DNA of 64,000 nucleotides from CALGSZ01 sp042408955. Lineage in GTDB: Bacteria > Chloroflexota > Chloroflexia > Thermomicrobiales > UBA6265. Below, piece by piece: positions 17,496-25,713 of the stretch (position 1 is its first letter; each line of letters opens with the position of its first letter). The position numbers and the translations under genes are program-made. The stretch is taken from assembly GCA_042408955.1 (NCBI GenBank), contig JBHOQQ010000172.1, positions 28,372 to 92,371 on the forward strand, written 5' to 3'. The notes beneath the pieces were generated by a model. The model saw only the letters and a list, made by a program, of their open reading frames with translations. It did no database searches and was not told where the DNA came from.

Positions 17496-17504
17496 TGGTA
17501 TGAT
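17496..17504 (+). promoter_or_regulatory. Extended -10 promoter of the FAD oxidoreductase gene
   Basis: TGG followed directly by TATGAT (17499-17504) gives an extended -10 element about 50 bp upstream of the start codon at 17561. There is no good -35 box, as is usual for extended -10 promoters. Confidence 0.4.
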
Positions 17505-17560
17505 CCCGCCGAGCGACCAATCGAGGCAAAGGAGGGTGGGGAGAACCCTGAGGGAGAGCA

Positions 17561-19135
17561 ATGGCGAACAGTTCGTCGTACGATGCGGTGATCGTTGGCG
17601 GCGGGCACAATGGCCTGGTGGCCGCGTGTTATCTCGCCGGAGCGGGGCTCAACGTCTGTGTCGTTGAGCGGTACAAAGAATTCGGGGGCGCGGCAATTTC
17701 CGAAGAGATCGTGCCGGGCTTCATCTTTTCCGTGGGCTCGTACGTCCTCTCGCTTGCGCCGCGCAAAATCCTTGATGATCTGAATCTCTGGGCGGAAGGC
17801 TTGGAATTTGTCGAGCGCAACCCGCGCTTCTTTGCGCCGTTTCCTGATGGCTCGTCTCTCACCTATTGGAACGATCACGAGCGCTGGCTGGAGGACTTGC
17901 GCCGCATCTCGCCGAAAGACGCCGCGGCATGGGATTACTACGATGCGATGCTGGAGCGTGCCTGCCAAGTCATGGATAAGTACATCCTCCGGCGGCCGCC
18001 CTCGTGGGCAGAAGTCGCGGCCGAGTTCCAAACGCCCGAGGATAAGCTGATCTTTCAGAAGTTCTATCTTGGCTCCGCCGCGGATATTGCGGAGTATTTC
18101 TTCGACAGCGAGCAAGTGCAAGCGGTCGTCGCGGCCTCCGGCATCATCGGCACGTTCCGTGGCCCGCGCGACGCCGGAACCGGCTACGTCAAGCTCTATC
18201 ACTCGATGGGTATGTCGACTGGCCATCGAGGCCGGTGGACGTACCTGCGTGGGGCAATGGGCGCGTTCTCTCGGGCGCTGGCAAACGTGGCTCGCAAGCG
18301 GGGCGCGACGATCCGGACCGGCGCGGATGTGGCGCAGATCAGCATTCGCGATGGCCGGGCCACAGGCGTTGTGCTCACGAACGGCGAAGAAATCTCCGCC
18401 AAGGTGGTACTGTCGAACGCTGATCCCAAGCGCACCTACCTTCAGCTTGTTCCTGAATCGGAGCTACCGGCAGATTACCGGCGCATGATCGAGGCGATTC
18501 AGATCGAAAGCCCGGTGATGAAGATCAACATGGCTGTCAGAGAGCTTCCGAAATTCGTCGCGCTAGGCGATGATCCAGAAAAGCAGCGGCAAGGCAGCAC
18601 CGGTGGGCTGTTCATCGCGCCGAGCATTGATTACATGCAGCGAGCCTTCGAGGATGCGCGCAATGGCAGGCCGGCGGCGCATCCGTTCATGAATATCCAC
18701 ATGCAGTCGGCGGTGGACCCATCCGTGGCGCCACCAGGCATGCATACGATCTCCATCTTCACCCAATACTTCCCTTATACCTTGGCCGAAGGGACGTGGG
18801 AGCAACGGCGAGACGAAATTGCCCAGCATGTGATTAAGGAATTCGGTCAGTACGCACCGAACATTCCAGACGCGATTGTCGGTATGCAGGTGCTGGCGCC
18901 ACCCGATCTGGAAGCTCGCTTCGGCCTGACTGGAGGGCATATTTTCCACGGAGAACTCGTCCCCGAGCAGGCGTTTGATCTTCGGCCTGTGCCCGGGAGC
19001 TCCAGCTACGAAGGGCCGATCAAGGGCCTGTATCTCTGCGGGTCTGGTGCCTGGCCAGGCGGTTGTGTCATGGGCGCTCCGGGTCACAATGCCGCGCACG
19101 AGATCATCGAGCGCTGGCGGGACGTACGTCCCTGA
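17561..19135 (+). CDS. CrtI/PYROXD2-like FAD-dependent oxidoreductase
   Basis: A 524-residue flavoprotein of the phytoene dehydrogenase-like family. The N-terminal dinucleotide fold reads DAVIVGGGHNGLVAACYLAG, followed by VVERYKEFGGAAISEE. The C-terminal FAD-binding block is GLYLCGSGAWPGGCVMGAPGHNAAHEII, the signature of the PYROXD2 branch rather than of carotenoid desaturases. No other carotenoid genes are nearby, so desaturation of phytoene is not implied. The start has GAGGGAGAG upstream. It is divergent from an HxlR regulator and followed, after a strong hairpin, by a D-aminopeptidase gene. Confidence 0.88.
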   Translation: MANSSSYDAVIVGGGHNGLVAACYLAGAGLNVCVVERYKEFGGAAISEEIVPGFIFSVGSYVLSLAPRKILDDLNLWAEGLEFVERNPRFFAPFPDGSSLTYWNDHERWLEDLRRISPKDAAAWDYYDAMLERACQVMDKYILRRPPSWAEVAAEFQTPEDKLIFQKFYLGSAADIAEYFFDSEQVQAVVAASGIIGTFRGPRDAGTGYVKLYHSMGMSTGHRGRWTYLRGAMGAFSRALANVARKRGATIRTGADVAQISIRDGRATGVVLTNGEEISAKVVLSNADPKRTYLQLVPESELPADYRRMIEAIQIESPVMKINMAVRELPKFVALGDDPEKQRQGSTGGLFIAPSIDYMQRAFEDARNGRPAAHPFMNIHMQSAVDPSVAPPGMHTISIFTQYFPYTLAEGTWEQRRDEIAQHVIKEFGQYAPNIPDAIVGMQVLAPPDLEARFGLTGGHIFHGELVPEQAFDLRPVPGSSSYEGPIKGLYLCGSGAWPGGCVMGAPGHNAAHEIIERWRDVRP

Positions 19136-19153
19136 GCCAAATCTCACGCATCG

Positions 19154-19190
19154 GCCAGGCACGGGCCGGTTGACGCGCACCGTGCCTGGC
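19154..19190 (+). terminator. Perfect 11-bp hairpin after the FAD oxidoreductase gene
   Basis: GCCAGGCACGG (19154-19164) and CCGTGCCTGGC (19180-19190) form a perfect 11-bp stem with a 15-nt loop in the 93-bp gap before the D-aminopeptidase gene. There is no T tract, so it may be a terminator or an RNA-stability element separating the two genes. Confidence 0.5.
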
Positions 19191-19228
19191 GTGCCAAAGA
19201 TGATCCAGGTTGACGCGGGAGGACGGTA

Positions 19229-20083
19229 GTGAAAGTTCTGATCTCAGCGGACATGGAAGGAACGTGCGGCGTTGTCTCCTGGGTGCAGGTGATGCCTCCG
19301 GAGGAAGGCGAGCACCCATCGTCGCAAGTCGAGTATGACCGGGCGCGCTTGCGCATGACGCGCGAGGTGAACGCGGCGATTGAGGGGGCAATAGCTGGTG
19401 GCGCGGATGAAGTCATCGTCAACGACAGCCACGACGGGATGCGGAACCTCATTCCGGAGGAGCTCCATCCCGCCTGCCGGTGGATCAGCGGCAATGACAA
19501 GCCGCTCGGCATGATGCAGGGGGTAGATCTTGAGGGAATCGGGGCTGTGCTCTACAAGGGATACCATGCGAAGGCGGGCACACCGAACGCTCCGCTTGCC
19601 CATACCTGGTCAGGTTGGATCAACGACGTTCGCATCAATGGTCGCTCGACGGGAGAGTTTGGCATCAACGCGGCGATTGCCGGGCACTTCGGCGTGCCGG
19701 TGGTGTTTGTCAGCGGGGATGCGCGGGCGGTGGAGCAAACGCGCGCGTGGATCGGCGACCATGTCACTGGCATCGCGGTGAAAGAGGGACTGAGCACCTT
19801 CGCCGCGCTTCACCTGCATCCGGCGCGGGCGCAGGAGCTGATTCGGCAAGGGGCAGAAGCTGCGGTGCGGGGCGCCAGGCAGGCAAAGCCGTGGGTGCTG
19901 CCTGGTGGGAGCGTCGTTGAAGTTGAATTCGACCACCAAGCGCGAGCCGATCAGGCATCGCTGGTGCCAGGTGTCCGGCGAGCAGGGGAGCGGTGCGTGG
20001 CGTTCGAGCCAGCGGATGGCGTGGATCTCATCCGCATCTTCCGTGCGGTCGCCAAGACCGCCGCGATTCGCATGTCGCCGTAG
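19229..20083 (+). CDS. D-aminopeptidase, M55 family (DppA-like)
   Basis: Zinc-dependent D-aminopeptidase of 284 residues, close to Bacillus DppA in length. The metal ligands appear in the expected places: Asp8 and Glu10 in ISADMEGTCG, and His and Glu in NDSHDGMRNL, LYKGYHAKAG, PLAHTWSGW and STGEFGINA. It hydrolyses D-Ala-containing peptides, probably recycling cell-wall peptides in the cytoplasm. The start is GTG at 19229 with GGGAGGA upstream. It is not adjacent to a peptide transporter here, unlike in Bacillus; the nearest peptide importer is at 2.4-6.2 kb. Confidence 0.92.
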   Translation: MKVLISADMEGTCGVVSWVQVMPPEEGEHPSSQVEYDRARLRMTREVNAAIEGAIAGGADEVIVNDSHDGMRNLIPEELHPACRWISGNDKPLGMMQGVDLEGIGAVLYKGYHAKAGTPNAPLAHTWSGWINDVRINGRSTGEFGINAAIAGHFGVPVVFVSGDARAVEQTRAWIGDHVTGIAVKEGLSTFAALHLHPARAQELIRQGAEAAVRGARQAKPWVLPGGSVVEVEFDHQARADQASLVPGVRRAGERCVAFEPADGVDLIRIFRAVAKTAAIRMSP

Positions 20084-20449
20084 CCACGTGTAACGTGCCC
20101 GATGACCTGGGCAGCCGGTACCGACTGCGATGACGCGGCTGCTTCTGCGGTTGCGAGCCGCTCGGTCCGGCAGTGACTTGAGCGATTCGTCGGCTTCGCC
20201 ACTCCCGCACTGGCGCGAACGGAATGGCGGTGCTGTGTGTCGCGAGAAAAGGATGCCGGGGGCTTCCGCGCTCTCCCGCCTCCCCGCCGGTGAGCGTCAC
20301 CCGTCGATTGCCGGGCCGGCGGATGGCGAAATCCCGCGGGCAGGTTCCGTGACCCATCACACGGGGACCGCTGCGTTGCGGCGAGGGTTGCAACGATGGC
20401 TTGCGCCAGGCGGATGCCGCGGGGTGCGCGATCGTGACCGGATGGGACG
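20084..20449. other. Convergent intergenic region with an inverted dispersed repeat
   Basis: This 366-bp region between convergent genes has no convincing gene. At 20180-20226 it carries, in inverted orientation, a copy of the 45-nt repeat also found at 43066-43110 and 43161-43205 (conserved core CATTCCGTTCGCG, then GCGGGAGTG and GCGAAG). Short hairpins such as GGTGA-GCG-TCACC are also present. Confidence 0.5.
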
Positions 20450-21628
20450 TCACGCATCAATGGGGATCGACGCGCTGCTTTCGGCAGTCGCTTCCGGTTC
20501 GGACGTTGTCTCATGCGGCACCGAGGTGGGCGACGGCTCCGGCGTGGCAGTCGCAGTTGGCTCGGAACTGGCATCTGCCTCTTCCTCGACGACCACGGTG
20601 TCAGCCGGCGCGGAGGGCTCGTCAGCGGGCTCAGCTATCTCGGTTGCCTCTGTTGCGGTTGGCTCGGCCGTGACCTCTTCAACAGCCGTCTCATTCGCAG
20701 GCTCGTCTTCTTGGATTTCTGCCGCATCGGGCTCTGTTTGACCTGGCTGGCTGGCAGCCGCAATTTGCATCTCTTCCACTGGGGTCGCTGCGCTGTCAAC
20801 GACGTCGTCCAGTGAGGGAGACTCGGTTGCTGGCGCCGCTGGGCTCGGCGAGGCCAGCATCGTCCCGTCGGGCTGCTCGTCCGGGGAGGCTGTTTCTGGC
20901 TGCACGTCGGGAGCCGCGGTCGCTTCCGCAGATGCTGATGGTGTCGCCTCGATCGCTATGTCCGGCGTGGGCGGGGTCGTCTCCAATGTTGGCTCGGGGG
21001 ACGTAGGGGCCGTCGGCGTCTCGGTGGGTTGGGTGGACACCCAATCCGGCGGAACCGCGTCGGCACCGGTTGCGGAGCCACCGATGGCGTCTCCGCCGCG
21101 AGCCGCCTGGCCGTCACTGCCGGTTGCCGAGACGCCAGTCACCGACGCGCCACGCACCGTCGTCTGCGTGATGCTCGACGCCTGCAGCGTGACGTCGATT
21201 TCAACGCCGACCGTCTGTCCATAGACGGCCGATGGCACGCCGTTCCTTGGGATAAGCTCGACCTGCATTGGTACGTACCGCCCATTGCGGATCGGCAGGC
21301 TCACGCGCGCCGTGACGGTCAATGAGCCGTCGGTGGCGACGTCGTGATCCCCTTGGACCCAGCGAAACGCCTCGCCAAATCCGTTGAAGCCATCATCGAC
21401 ATAGACAAGCTCGTTGATAGTGCCGCGCGGAACGATCAGGTCAATCATGATCGGTCCGATGACGTCTGGAAGATCGTCGATCGGGATCGCGACCCAGATC
21501 TGGAGATCTTCGCCATTGACCCGGACAATGGGATCCGATCGGCACCAACCCTTGCCGGCGCTGACCGGGATGCCTGTCAGCCAGAGGCTCAGCAGGATCA
21601 CCAAGGTGAAAACGCCAGAGCGGCGCAT
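20450..21628 (-). CDS. Secreted protein with beta-domain, short Gly-rich block and acidic Thr/Pro-rich tail
   Basis: A 392-residue exported protein of unknown function. A signal peptide (RRSGVFTLVILLSLWLTGIPVSA) is followed by a globular domain of about 130 residues with alternating hydrophobic strands (LQIWVAIPIDDLPDVIGP, TVTARVSLPIRN, VGVEIDVTLQAS). Next is a short glycine-rich block (GGDAIGGSATGADA) that matches the repeat unit of the giant proteins at 45-61 kb. The second half is a long Thr/Pro/Glu/Ala-rich disordered tail without a membrane anchor. The ribosome binding site AAGGAGG is strong. It is probably secreted or loosely wall-associated; the shared motif hints at a role alongside the giant proteins. 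Confidence 0.8.
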   Translation of the reverse strand: MRRSGVFTLVILLSLWLTGIPVSAGKGWCRSDPIVRVNGEDLQIWVAIPIDDLPDVIGPIMIDLIVPRGTINELVYVDDGFNGFGEAFRWVQGDHDVATDGSLTVTARVSLPIRNGRYVPMQVELIPRNGVPSAVYGQTVGVEIDVTLQASSITQTTVRGASVTGVSATGSDGQAARGGDAIGGSATGADAVPPDWVSTQPTETPTAPTSPEPTLETTPPTPDIAIEATPSASAEATAAPDVQPETASPDEQPDGTMLASPSPAAPATESPSLDDVVDSAATPVEEMQIAAASQPGQTEPDAAEIQEDEPANETAVEEVTAEPTATEATEIAEPADEPSAPADTVVVEEEADASSEPTATATPEPSPTSVPHETTSEPEATAESSASIPIDA

Positions 21629-21960
21629 GGAGTGTCCTCCTTATAAACGATGATGAATGTAAGCGTGGTCGTCTTCGTTCGAACAGATTTTGTGCAAGGT
21701 GCGATGGCACGGTGCTTTGCAAACTCAACGGTTCCCAAGGCGATCATAGGGGCCTGGTGACATGCCGTCACTGACAAAAGCATGACTTTGGTCCTGTGCA
21801 AAAGGACAACAGTCGCGCGAGCACCTGAGACGAGGGGATGTGGATGACACGAGCGGAGACACACGCGATGTCAATGTCGCCCTTGGCGCGGGCCTCAAGA
21901 CCCGCGTTCAAGCTACGAAGCCCCCATAAGGTGGCTAGTGCGACATGATGGGTGGCAAGA

Positions 21961-22050
21961 TCAGCCGGCTTTCGCCGGCTTTCTAGACTCAGCGCGGGGC
22001 GAACGTCCCCGCGCGATGGGACTGAGCCGTGTCCCGAGCAACGCGAGGAA
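21961..22050 (+). repeat. Dispersed intergenic repeat, family A, copy 1
   Basis: About 90 bp related to 43212-43301. Shared blocks are CAGCCGGCTTTCGCC, then CCCGCGCGATG, then GTCCCGAGC followed by GCGAGGA. A shorter inverted copy of the right half lies at 42911-42946. All are intergenic. The left block folds into a GC-rich hairpin. Confidence 0.55.
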
Positions 22051-22090
22051 GCCGGCCGTTAGACCCGCGCGGGAGGCGGCGTATCTGCCA

Positions 22091-22106
22091 ATGGGCTCCA
22101 GCCCAT
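22091..22106 (-). terminator. Hairpin downstream of the amino acid transporter operon
   Basis: ATGGGC-TCCA-GCCCAT, 6 bp with a 4-nt loop, lies 38 bp beyond the stop codon of the ATPase gene on the minus strand. No T tract follows. Confidence 0.35.
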
Positions 22107-22143
22107 GAGGAAAGACACCGCGCTCAGTTCTGATTTCCCCGGG

Positions 22144-22971
22144 CTAATTGCTCCGAAAGCGCTTGAGGAAGGTCTGGAGACGGGCCGTCTTCGGGTTGTC
22201 GAGCACATCTGCTGGCGGCCCTTGCTCGACCACCACACCCTCGTCCATAAAGACGATGCGATCGGCTGCTTCTCGCGCAAAGAGCATCTCGTGGGTAACG
22301 ACGATCATGGTCACGCCGTGGCTAGCAGCCAAGTCTTCCATCACTTCGAGCACCTCACCGACTAGTTCCGGATCGAGTGCCGAGGTGACCTCGTCGAAGA
22401 GCATCACCTTCGGCTCCATGGCCAAAGCCCGCGCGATCGCCACGCGCTGTTGTTGCCCGCCGGAAAGCTGGGAGGGGTAACTATTCGCCTTATCCGCTAG
22501 TCCCACTCGTGCCAGCAGCTCCATTCCCCGCTGCTTGGCAACCTCGTTCGCAACCTTCCTGACCTTGATCGGGCCAAAGGTGACATTTTCCAGCGCCGTC
22601 ATGTGCGGGAACAGGTTGAACTGCTGGAACACCATCGCCGTTTCGGTGCGCAGCCGGGCGATCTCCTTCTCTGGGGCTGGAACCAGCTTGCCGTTGCGCT
22701 CCCGATACCCAACAAGCTGGCCACCGACCCAGATCCGCCCCTCTTGATACGTTTCCAGGAAATTGATGCAGCGAAGCAATGTCGTCTTGCCGGATCCACT
22801 CGGCCCGATGATACAGACCACTTCACCGGTCGCTACGTCAAGGTCCACACCGCGAAGGACATGGAGCCCACCATACCATTTGTGAACTCCCGCGATGCGC
22901 ACCATCGGTGTTGTCGTCGCTGGCGCAACAGCGGCAGAAGCCAGTGTTCCTGTCGTGCGGTTATCGTCCAT
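22144..22971 (-). CDS. Polar amino acid ABC transporter ATPase
   Basis: ATP-binding subunit of 275 residues, GlnQ/HisP family. Walker A is GPSGSGKTTLL, the Q-loop is VFQQFNLFPHMTAL, the signature is LSGGQQQRVAIARAL, Walker B is VMLFDEVTSALDPE and the switch His is in VTHEM. An insert after FLETYQEGRIWVGG (LVGYRERNGKLVPAPEKE) is typical of this family. ATG 22971 follows GAGGAG. An alternative in-frame ATG at 23004 overlaps the permease stop codon (TAATG) and would add 11 residues. It ends the operon of binding protein, two permeases and ATPase, a complete importer. Confidence 0.94.
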   Translation of the reverse strand: MDDNRTTGTLASAAVAPATTTPMVRIAGVHKWYGGLHVLRGVDLDVATGEVVCIIGPSGSGKTTLLRCINFLETYQEGRIWVGGQLVGYRERNGKLVPAPEKEIARLRTETAMVFQQFNLFPHMTALENVTFGPIKVRKVANEVAKQRGMELLARVGLADKANSYPSQLSGGQQQRVAIARALAMEPKVMLFDEVTSALDPELVGEVLEVMEDLAASHGVTMIVVTHEMLFAREAADRIVFMDEGVVVEQGPPADVLDNPKTARLQTFLKRFRSN

Positions 22972-23003
22972 TTGGCGCTCCTCGCCAGACCAATTGCTCC
23001 TCA

Positions 23004-23651
23004 TTATGCCAATCCCACGCGTGTTCGACGGCCCAGCCAGGCTCCAGCGCGGGAGATGGCAAGGCAGCAGAGGAAATAGACAGCCATCGCCGTCACGTAG
23101 AATGCAATGTAATGGCCCTTGGCGCTGGCACGCTTTTGCACGGTAAAGAGAAAGTCGGCCTGACTGACGAGCACCGCAAGAGACGTCCCCTTGAACATAT
23201 CGACAGCAAGGTTCGTCCACGGCGGAATCATCAACGGCACTGCCTGCGGCAAGAGAACATAAAACAATCGAGGCCAAAACGTGAGTCCCAGCGATTTGGC
23301 CGCGTCGATTTGACCTCGTGGAATCGTCGCGATCGCTCCCCGGACGATTTCCGACATGTGCGCTCCCGCAAAAATCGCCAGCGCAAGCGAAATAGATTGA
23401 AACGAGCTCAGGTTGATGCCATATGCCACGGGGCCGTAGAAGAGCAGAAAGATGGTGACGATGAGCGGCACTCCGCGGATGATGTCCACGTAGGCGCGGA
23501 GCACCGGGCGCACGGCTGCCGGACCATAGAGCAACCCGACTCCACCCAAGATCCCAATCGCGGTCCCGAGCACGATCACCACCGCAAATAGGCGCAGGGT
23601 ATATTGCAACCCCTGCCACAGAAGCTCCCGGTTATCCCAAACGACGTCCAC
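23004..23651 (-). CDS. Polar amino acid ABC transporter permease
   Basis: A 215-residue HisM/GlnP-type permease with membrane helices LRLFAVVIVLGTAIGILGGVG and RPVLRAYVDIIRGVPLIVTIF, and the family loop ARGAIATIPRGQIDAAKSLGLT-like region (SEIVRGAIATIPRGQIDAAK) that docks with the ATPase. It lies 15 bp downstream of a second permease; the two probably form a heterodimer. Expression with the downstream ATPase is likely coupled. Confidence 0.93.
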   Translation of the reverse strand: MDVVWDNRELLWQGLQYTLRLFAVVIVLGTAIGILGGVGLLYGPAAVRPVLRAYVDIIRGVPLIVTIFLLFYGPVAYGINLSSFQSISLALAIFAGAHMSEIVRGAIATIPRGQIDAAKSLGLTFWPRLFYVLLPQAVPLMIPPWTNLAVDMFKGTSLAVLVSQADFLFTVQKRASAKGHYIAFYVTAMAVYFLCCLAISRAGAWLGRRTRVGLA

Positions 23652-23666
23652 ATCGGCCTCCGTCGC

Positions 23667-24428
23667 CTAGACCGACCACTTGATGCGCCCTTCGAGGAAG
23701 CGCAAGCTGAAGGCAAGGAACCATGCCGTCACGAGATAGAGTAGGCCGGCTGCCGCCCAACCCTCGATTGGACGGAAGAAATCGGTATTCACCTTGTTCG
23801 CGGCAAAGCTAAGCTCCCGGACACCGATGAAAAATGCGATGCCCGTGTCCTTGAACAGGGAGATGAAGGTGTTGCTGAGCGACGGGAGCACTGCCCGCAG
23901 CATGATTGGCAGCGTCACATGCCTGGCAATTTGCAGGCGCGTCAGGCCAAGTGATCGCCCCGCATCCAAATAGCGGCGTCCAACCGACATGATCCCTGCC
24001 CGGAAGATCTCGGTGAGGTAGGCGCCTGCATAAATAGAAAGCGCCACCATGAAGGTGCGCTCCGGCGTGGGCAAGAGGTCGAGCACGAGTTCTTGCCCTG
24101 TTGACCGGCGTGGAAAAGCCTGGGGGAGGCCAAAGTGAAAGATGAAGACAAGTAAGAGGAGGGGAACATTGCGAACCAGCTCGACGTAGGCGGTCACCAC
24201 CGACTCGGCCAGCTTGTTGCCAGAGGACCGCAGGAACGCGCCGATGATCCCAATGACCGAGCCGAAAGCGAGTCCAACCAGGGCAAGCTTGAGCGCCAGA
24301 ATCAGGCCGTCAATAAACCATTCTCTATTGTCGAGCACGTATTCCCAACGCACCTGGTAGGGCAAGCGAATGCCCCAGATTAATGGAGTGAGCCAGTGCT
24401 CTGCCACCACGTTACCGATCATCAACAC
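23667..24428 (-). CDS. Polar amino acid ABC transporter permease
   Basis: A 253-residue permease of the same family as its downstream neighbour, longer at the N-terminus. It contains ALKLALVGLAFGSVIGIIGAF, YVELVRNVPLLLLVFIFHFGLP and the coupling loop TEIFRAGIMSVGRRYLDAGRSLGLT. It follows the binding-protein gene after a 173-bp gap that holds a strong hairpin, and precedes the second permease by 15 bp. Confidence 0.93.
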   Translation of the reverse strand: MLMIGNVVAEHWLTPLIWGIRLPYQVRWEYVLDNREWFIDGLILALKLALVGLAFGSVIGIIGAFLRSSGNKLAESVVTAYVELVRNVPLLLLVFIFHFGLPQAFPRRSTGQELVLDLLPTPERTFMVALSIYAGAYLTEIFRAGIMSVGRRYLDAGRSLGLTRLQIARHVTLPIMLRAVLPSLSNTFISLFKDTGIAFFIGVRELSFAANKVNTDFFRPIEGWAAAGLLYLVTAWFLAFSLRFLEGRIKWSV

Positions 24429-24548
24429 GCCTCGTTACACGCTGCCACACGGTCCGGTGGTTCGATGCAGTGCCATGTCGTGTTAGAGTTGTGCCTCATT
24501 CCTCTGGTCGGATCCTGTCGTGTCGGCACGCATTGCTCACGACATGCG

Positions 24549-24577
24549 CGTGCCGCCCACCGAGGGCAGGCGGCACG
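24549..24577 (-). terminator. Strong intra-operon hairpin between binding protein and permease genes
   Basis: CGTGCCGCC and GGCGGCACG form a perfect 9-bp stem with an 11-nt loop, 24 bp past the binding-protein stop codon. Such hairpins commonly protect or partially terminate the upstream message so that binding protein is made in excess of permease. There is no T run. Confidence 0.5.
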
Positions 24578-24601
24578 CTGCGATTGTGCAACGTCTGAGA
24601 G

Positions 24602-25522
24602 CTACTTGAACTCGACGGGGAACCCGGCGGACGGAGGCGCAAGATCAACCCCAAACCATCGCTTGAAGCTCGCCTGATAGAGCGAGAAATCCAAACCTAC
24701 CAAAAGCTCGTGAATCGCAGAGTTGAGGAAGTTCAGCCAGATCTGATCGCCTGGCTTGACCGATGCTGCGTAGGTCTGCGGTGACCACGATTCTGGCACA
24801 TACTTGTATTTGTCCGGGTTTTGCGCACTGAACCACTGACCGGTCGAAAGATCGATGGCCGTTCCATCGACGCGGCCAGCGTCCAGAGCGGCGACGGAGT
24901 CGGCCACGGACGGCACCTGGATAACTTCGGCATCGGGCACGCCCGTCCAGACCAGCTCGTCGGCCCCCACGTTCTGCAAGATTGCGATCTTGAGCTTCTT
25001 GCCCTGCAAATCCGCCAGCGTGTTATAGGGAGAATCCGCAAGCAAGAGGATCGTCACGGCCTCACGATAATAGGGAATGGTGAATTCTACCTGCGTGGCG
25101 CGGGCAGCCGTCACCGTCATGAACTGGAAGTTGACATCAACCTTGTCAGTGAGCAGGTTCGGGATGCGCTGGTTCGCTTCCTGAACAACGAACTCGATGT
25201 AGTCCCGTGGTTTTTCCGTGCGCCGATCTTCCTGGGACAAGCCAAAGAGCCCGCCTGCGACCAGCTTTGCCATATCGATGTCCATACCGATCAACTGGCC
25301 ATTATCATCCTCAAAGTGCCACGGCGGATTCGCAGCGCCTGTCCCGACAATGAGCTTCCCACGATCAAGGACTTTCTTGAGCCGGCTGTCGTCAACGCTG
25401 TCAATTGCTCGCGCTCGGTGCGCCGGAAACCCCGCTGCCGTCACGACCGCTCCGGTTGCGGCCGCCCCCGAGACAATGAGCCGCCGGCGATTGGTGAGTC
25501 CACTCAACCGCTCCCTGAACAT
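24602..25522 (-). CDS. Amino acid-binding protein of ABC transporter, exported
   Basis: Family 3 solute-binding protein of 306 residues. The N-terminus has NRRRLIVSGAAATGAVVTAAGFPAHRARA, a Tat-like or Sec export signal. Family motifs are LKKVLDRGKLIVGTGAANPPWHFEDDNGQLIGMDIDMAKLVA and DVNFQFMTVTAARATQVEFTIPYYREAV. ATG 25522 is chosen because GAAGGAGAAG precedes it; an upstream in-frame ATG at 25555 lacks a site. It is the first gene of the amino acid importer operon, with its own promoter. Confidence 0.92.
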   Translation of the reverse strand: MFRERLSGLTNRRRLIVSGAAATGAVVTAAGFPAHRARAIDSVDDSRLKKVLDRGKLIVGTGAANPPWHFEDDNGQLIGMDIDMAKLVAGGLFGLSQEDRRTEKPRDYIEFVVQEANQRIPNLLTDKVDVNFQFMTVTAARATQVEFTIPYYREAVTILLLADSPYNTLADLQGKKLKIAILQNVGADELVWTGVPDAEVIQVPSVADSVAALDAGRVDGTAIDLSTGQWFSAQNPDKYKYVPESWSPQTYAASVKPGDQIWLNFLNSAIHELLVGLDFSLYQASFKRWFGVDLAPPSAGFPVEFK

Positions 25523-25610
25523 GGCACACTTCTCCTTCTCTGACAGCCGTGGCACCCTGCCCAGGATGCGCCACGGCCCCGACGTCCGCCCGGTGTTGCA
25601 GGCAAATGAT

Positions 25611-25638
25611 TGTCTACCGAAGGGTCATCTCATGTCAA
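25611..25638 (-). promoter_or_regulatory. Promoter of the amino acid transporter operon
   Basis: On the minus strand, -35 TTGACA (25638-25633), a 16-bp spacer and -10 TAGACA (25616-25611) lie about 90 bp upstream of the binding-protein start. The -35 is consensus; the -10 is weak. Confidence 0.45.
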
Positions 25639-25713
25639 CAGAGATACAATCCCTGGCAAAGTGATTTTCATCGGTGGCGCGGCGCATGAGTGCCCAATCG
25701 GAGGGAGGTTGGA

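Larger units (their letters stand above)
21629..22143. other. Intergenic region with hairpins and a dispersed repeat (515 bp)
   Basis: No convincing gene. It contains a hairpin CGCGGG/CCCGCG (21887-21906), the hairpin AGCCGGC-TTTC-GCCGGCT (21963-21980), and at 21961-22050 a copy of a dispersed repeat described separately. The right end carries a hairpin likely to end the amino acid transporter operon. The left end should hold the promoter of the 20450 gene, but I see only weak candidates. Confidence 0.5.

Noticed and set aside
22972..23619. Long N-terminal extension of the amino acid transporter ATPase
   Set aside because: It runs antiframe through the permease gene; the ATPase family starts near 22971.
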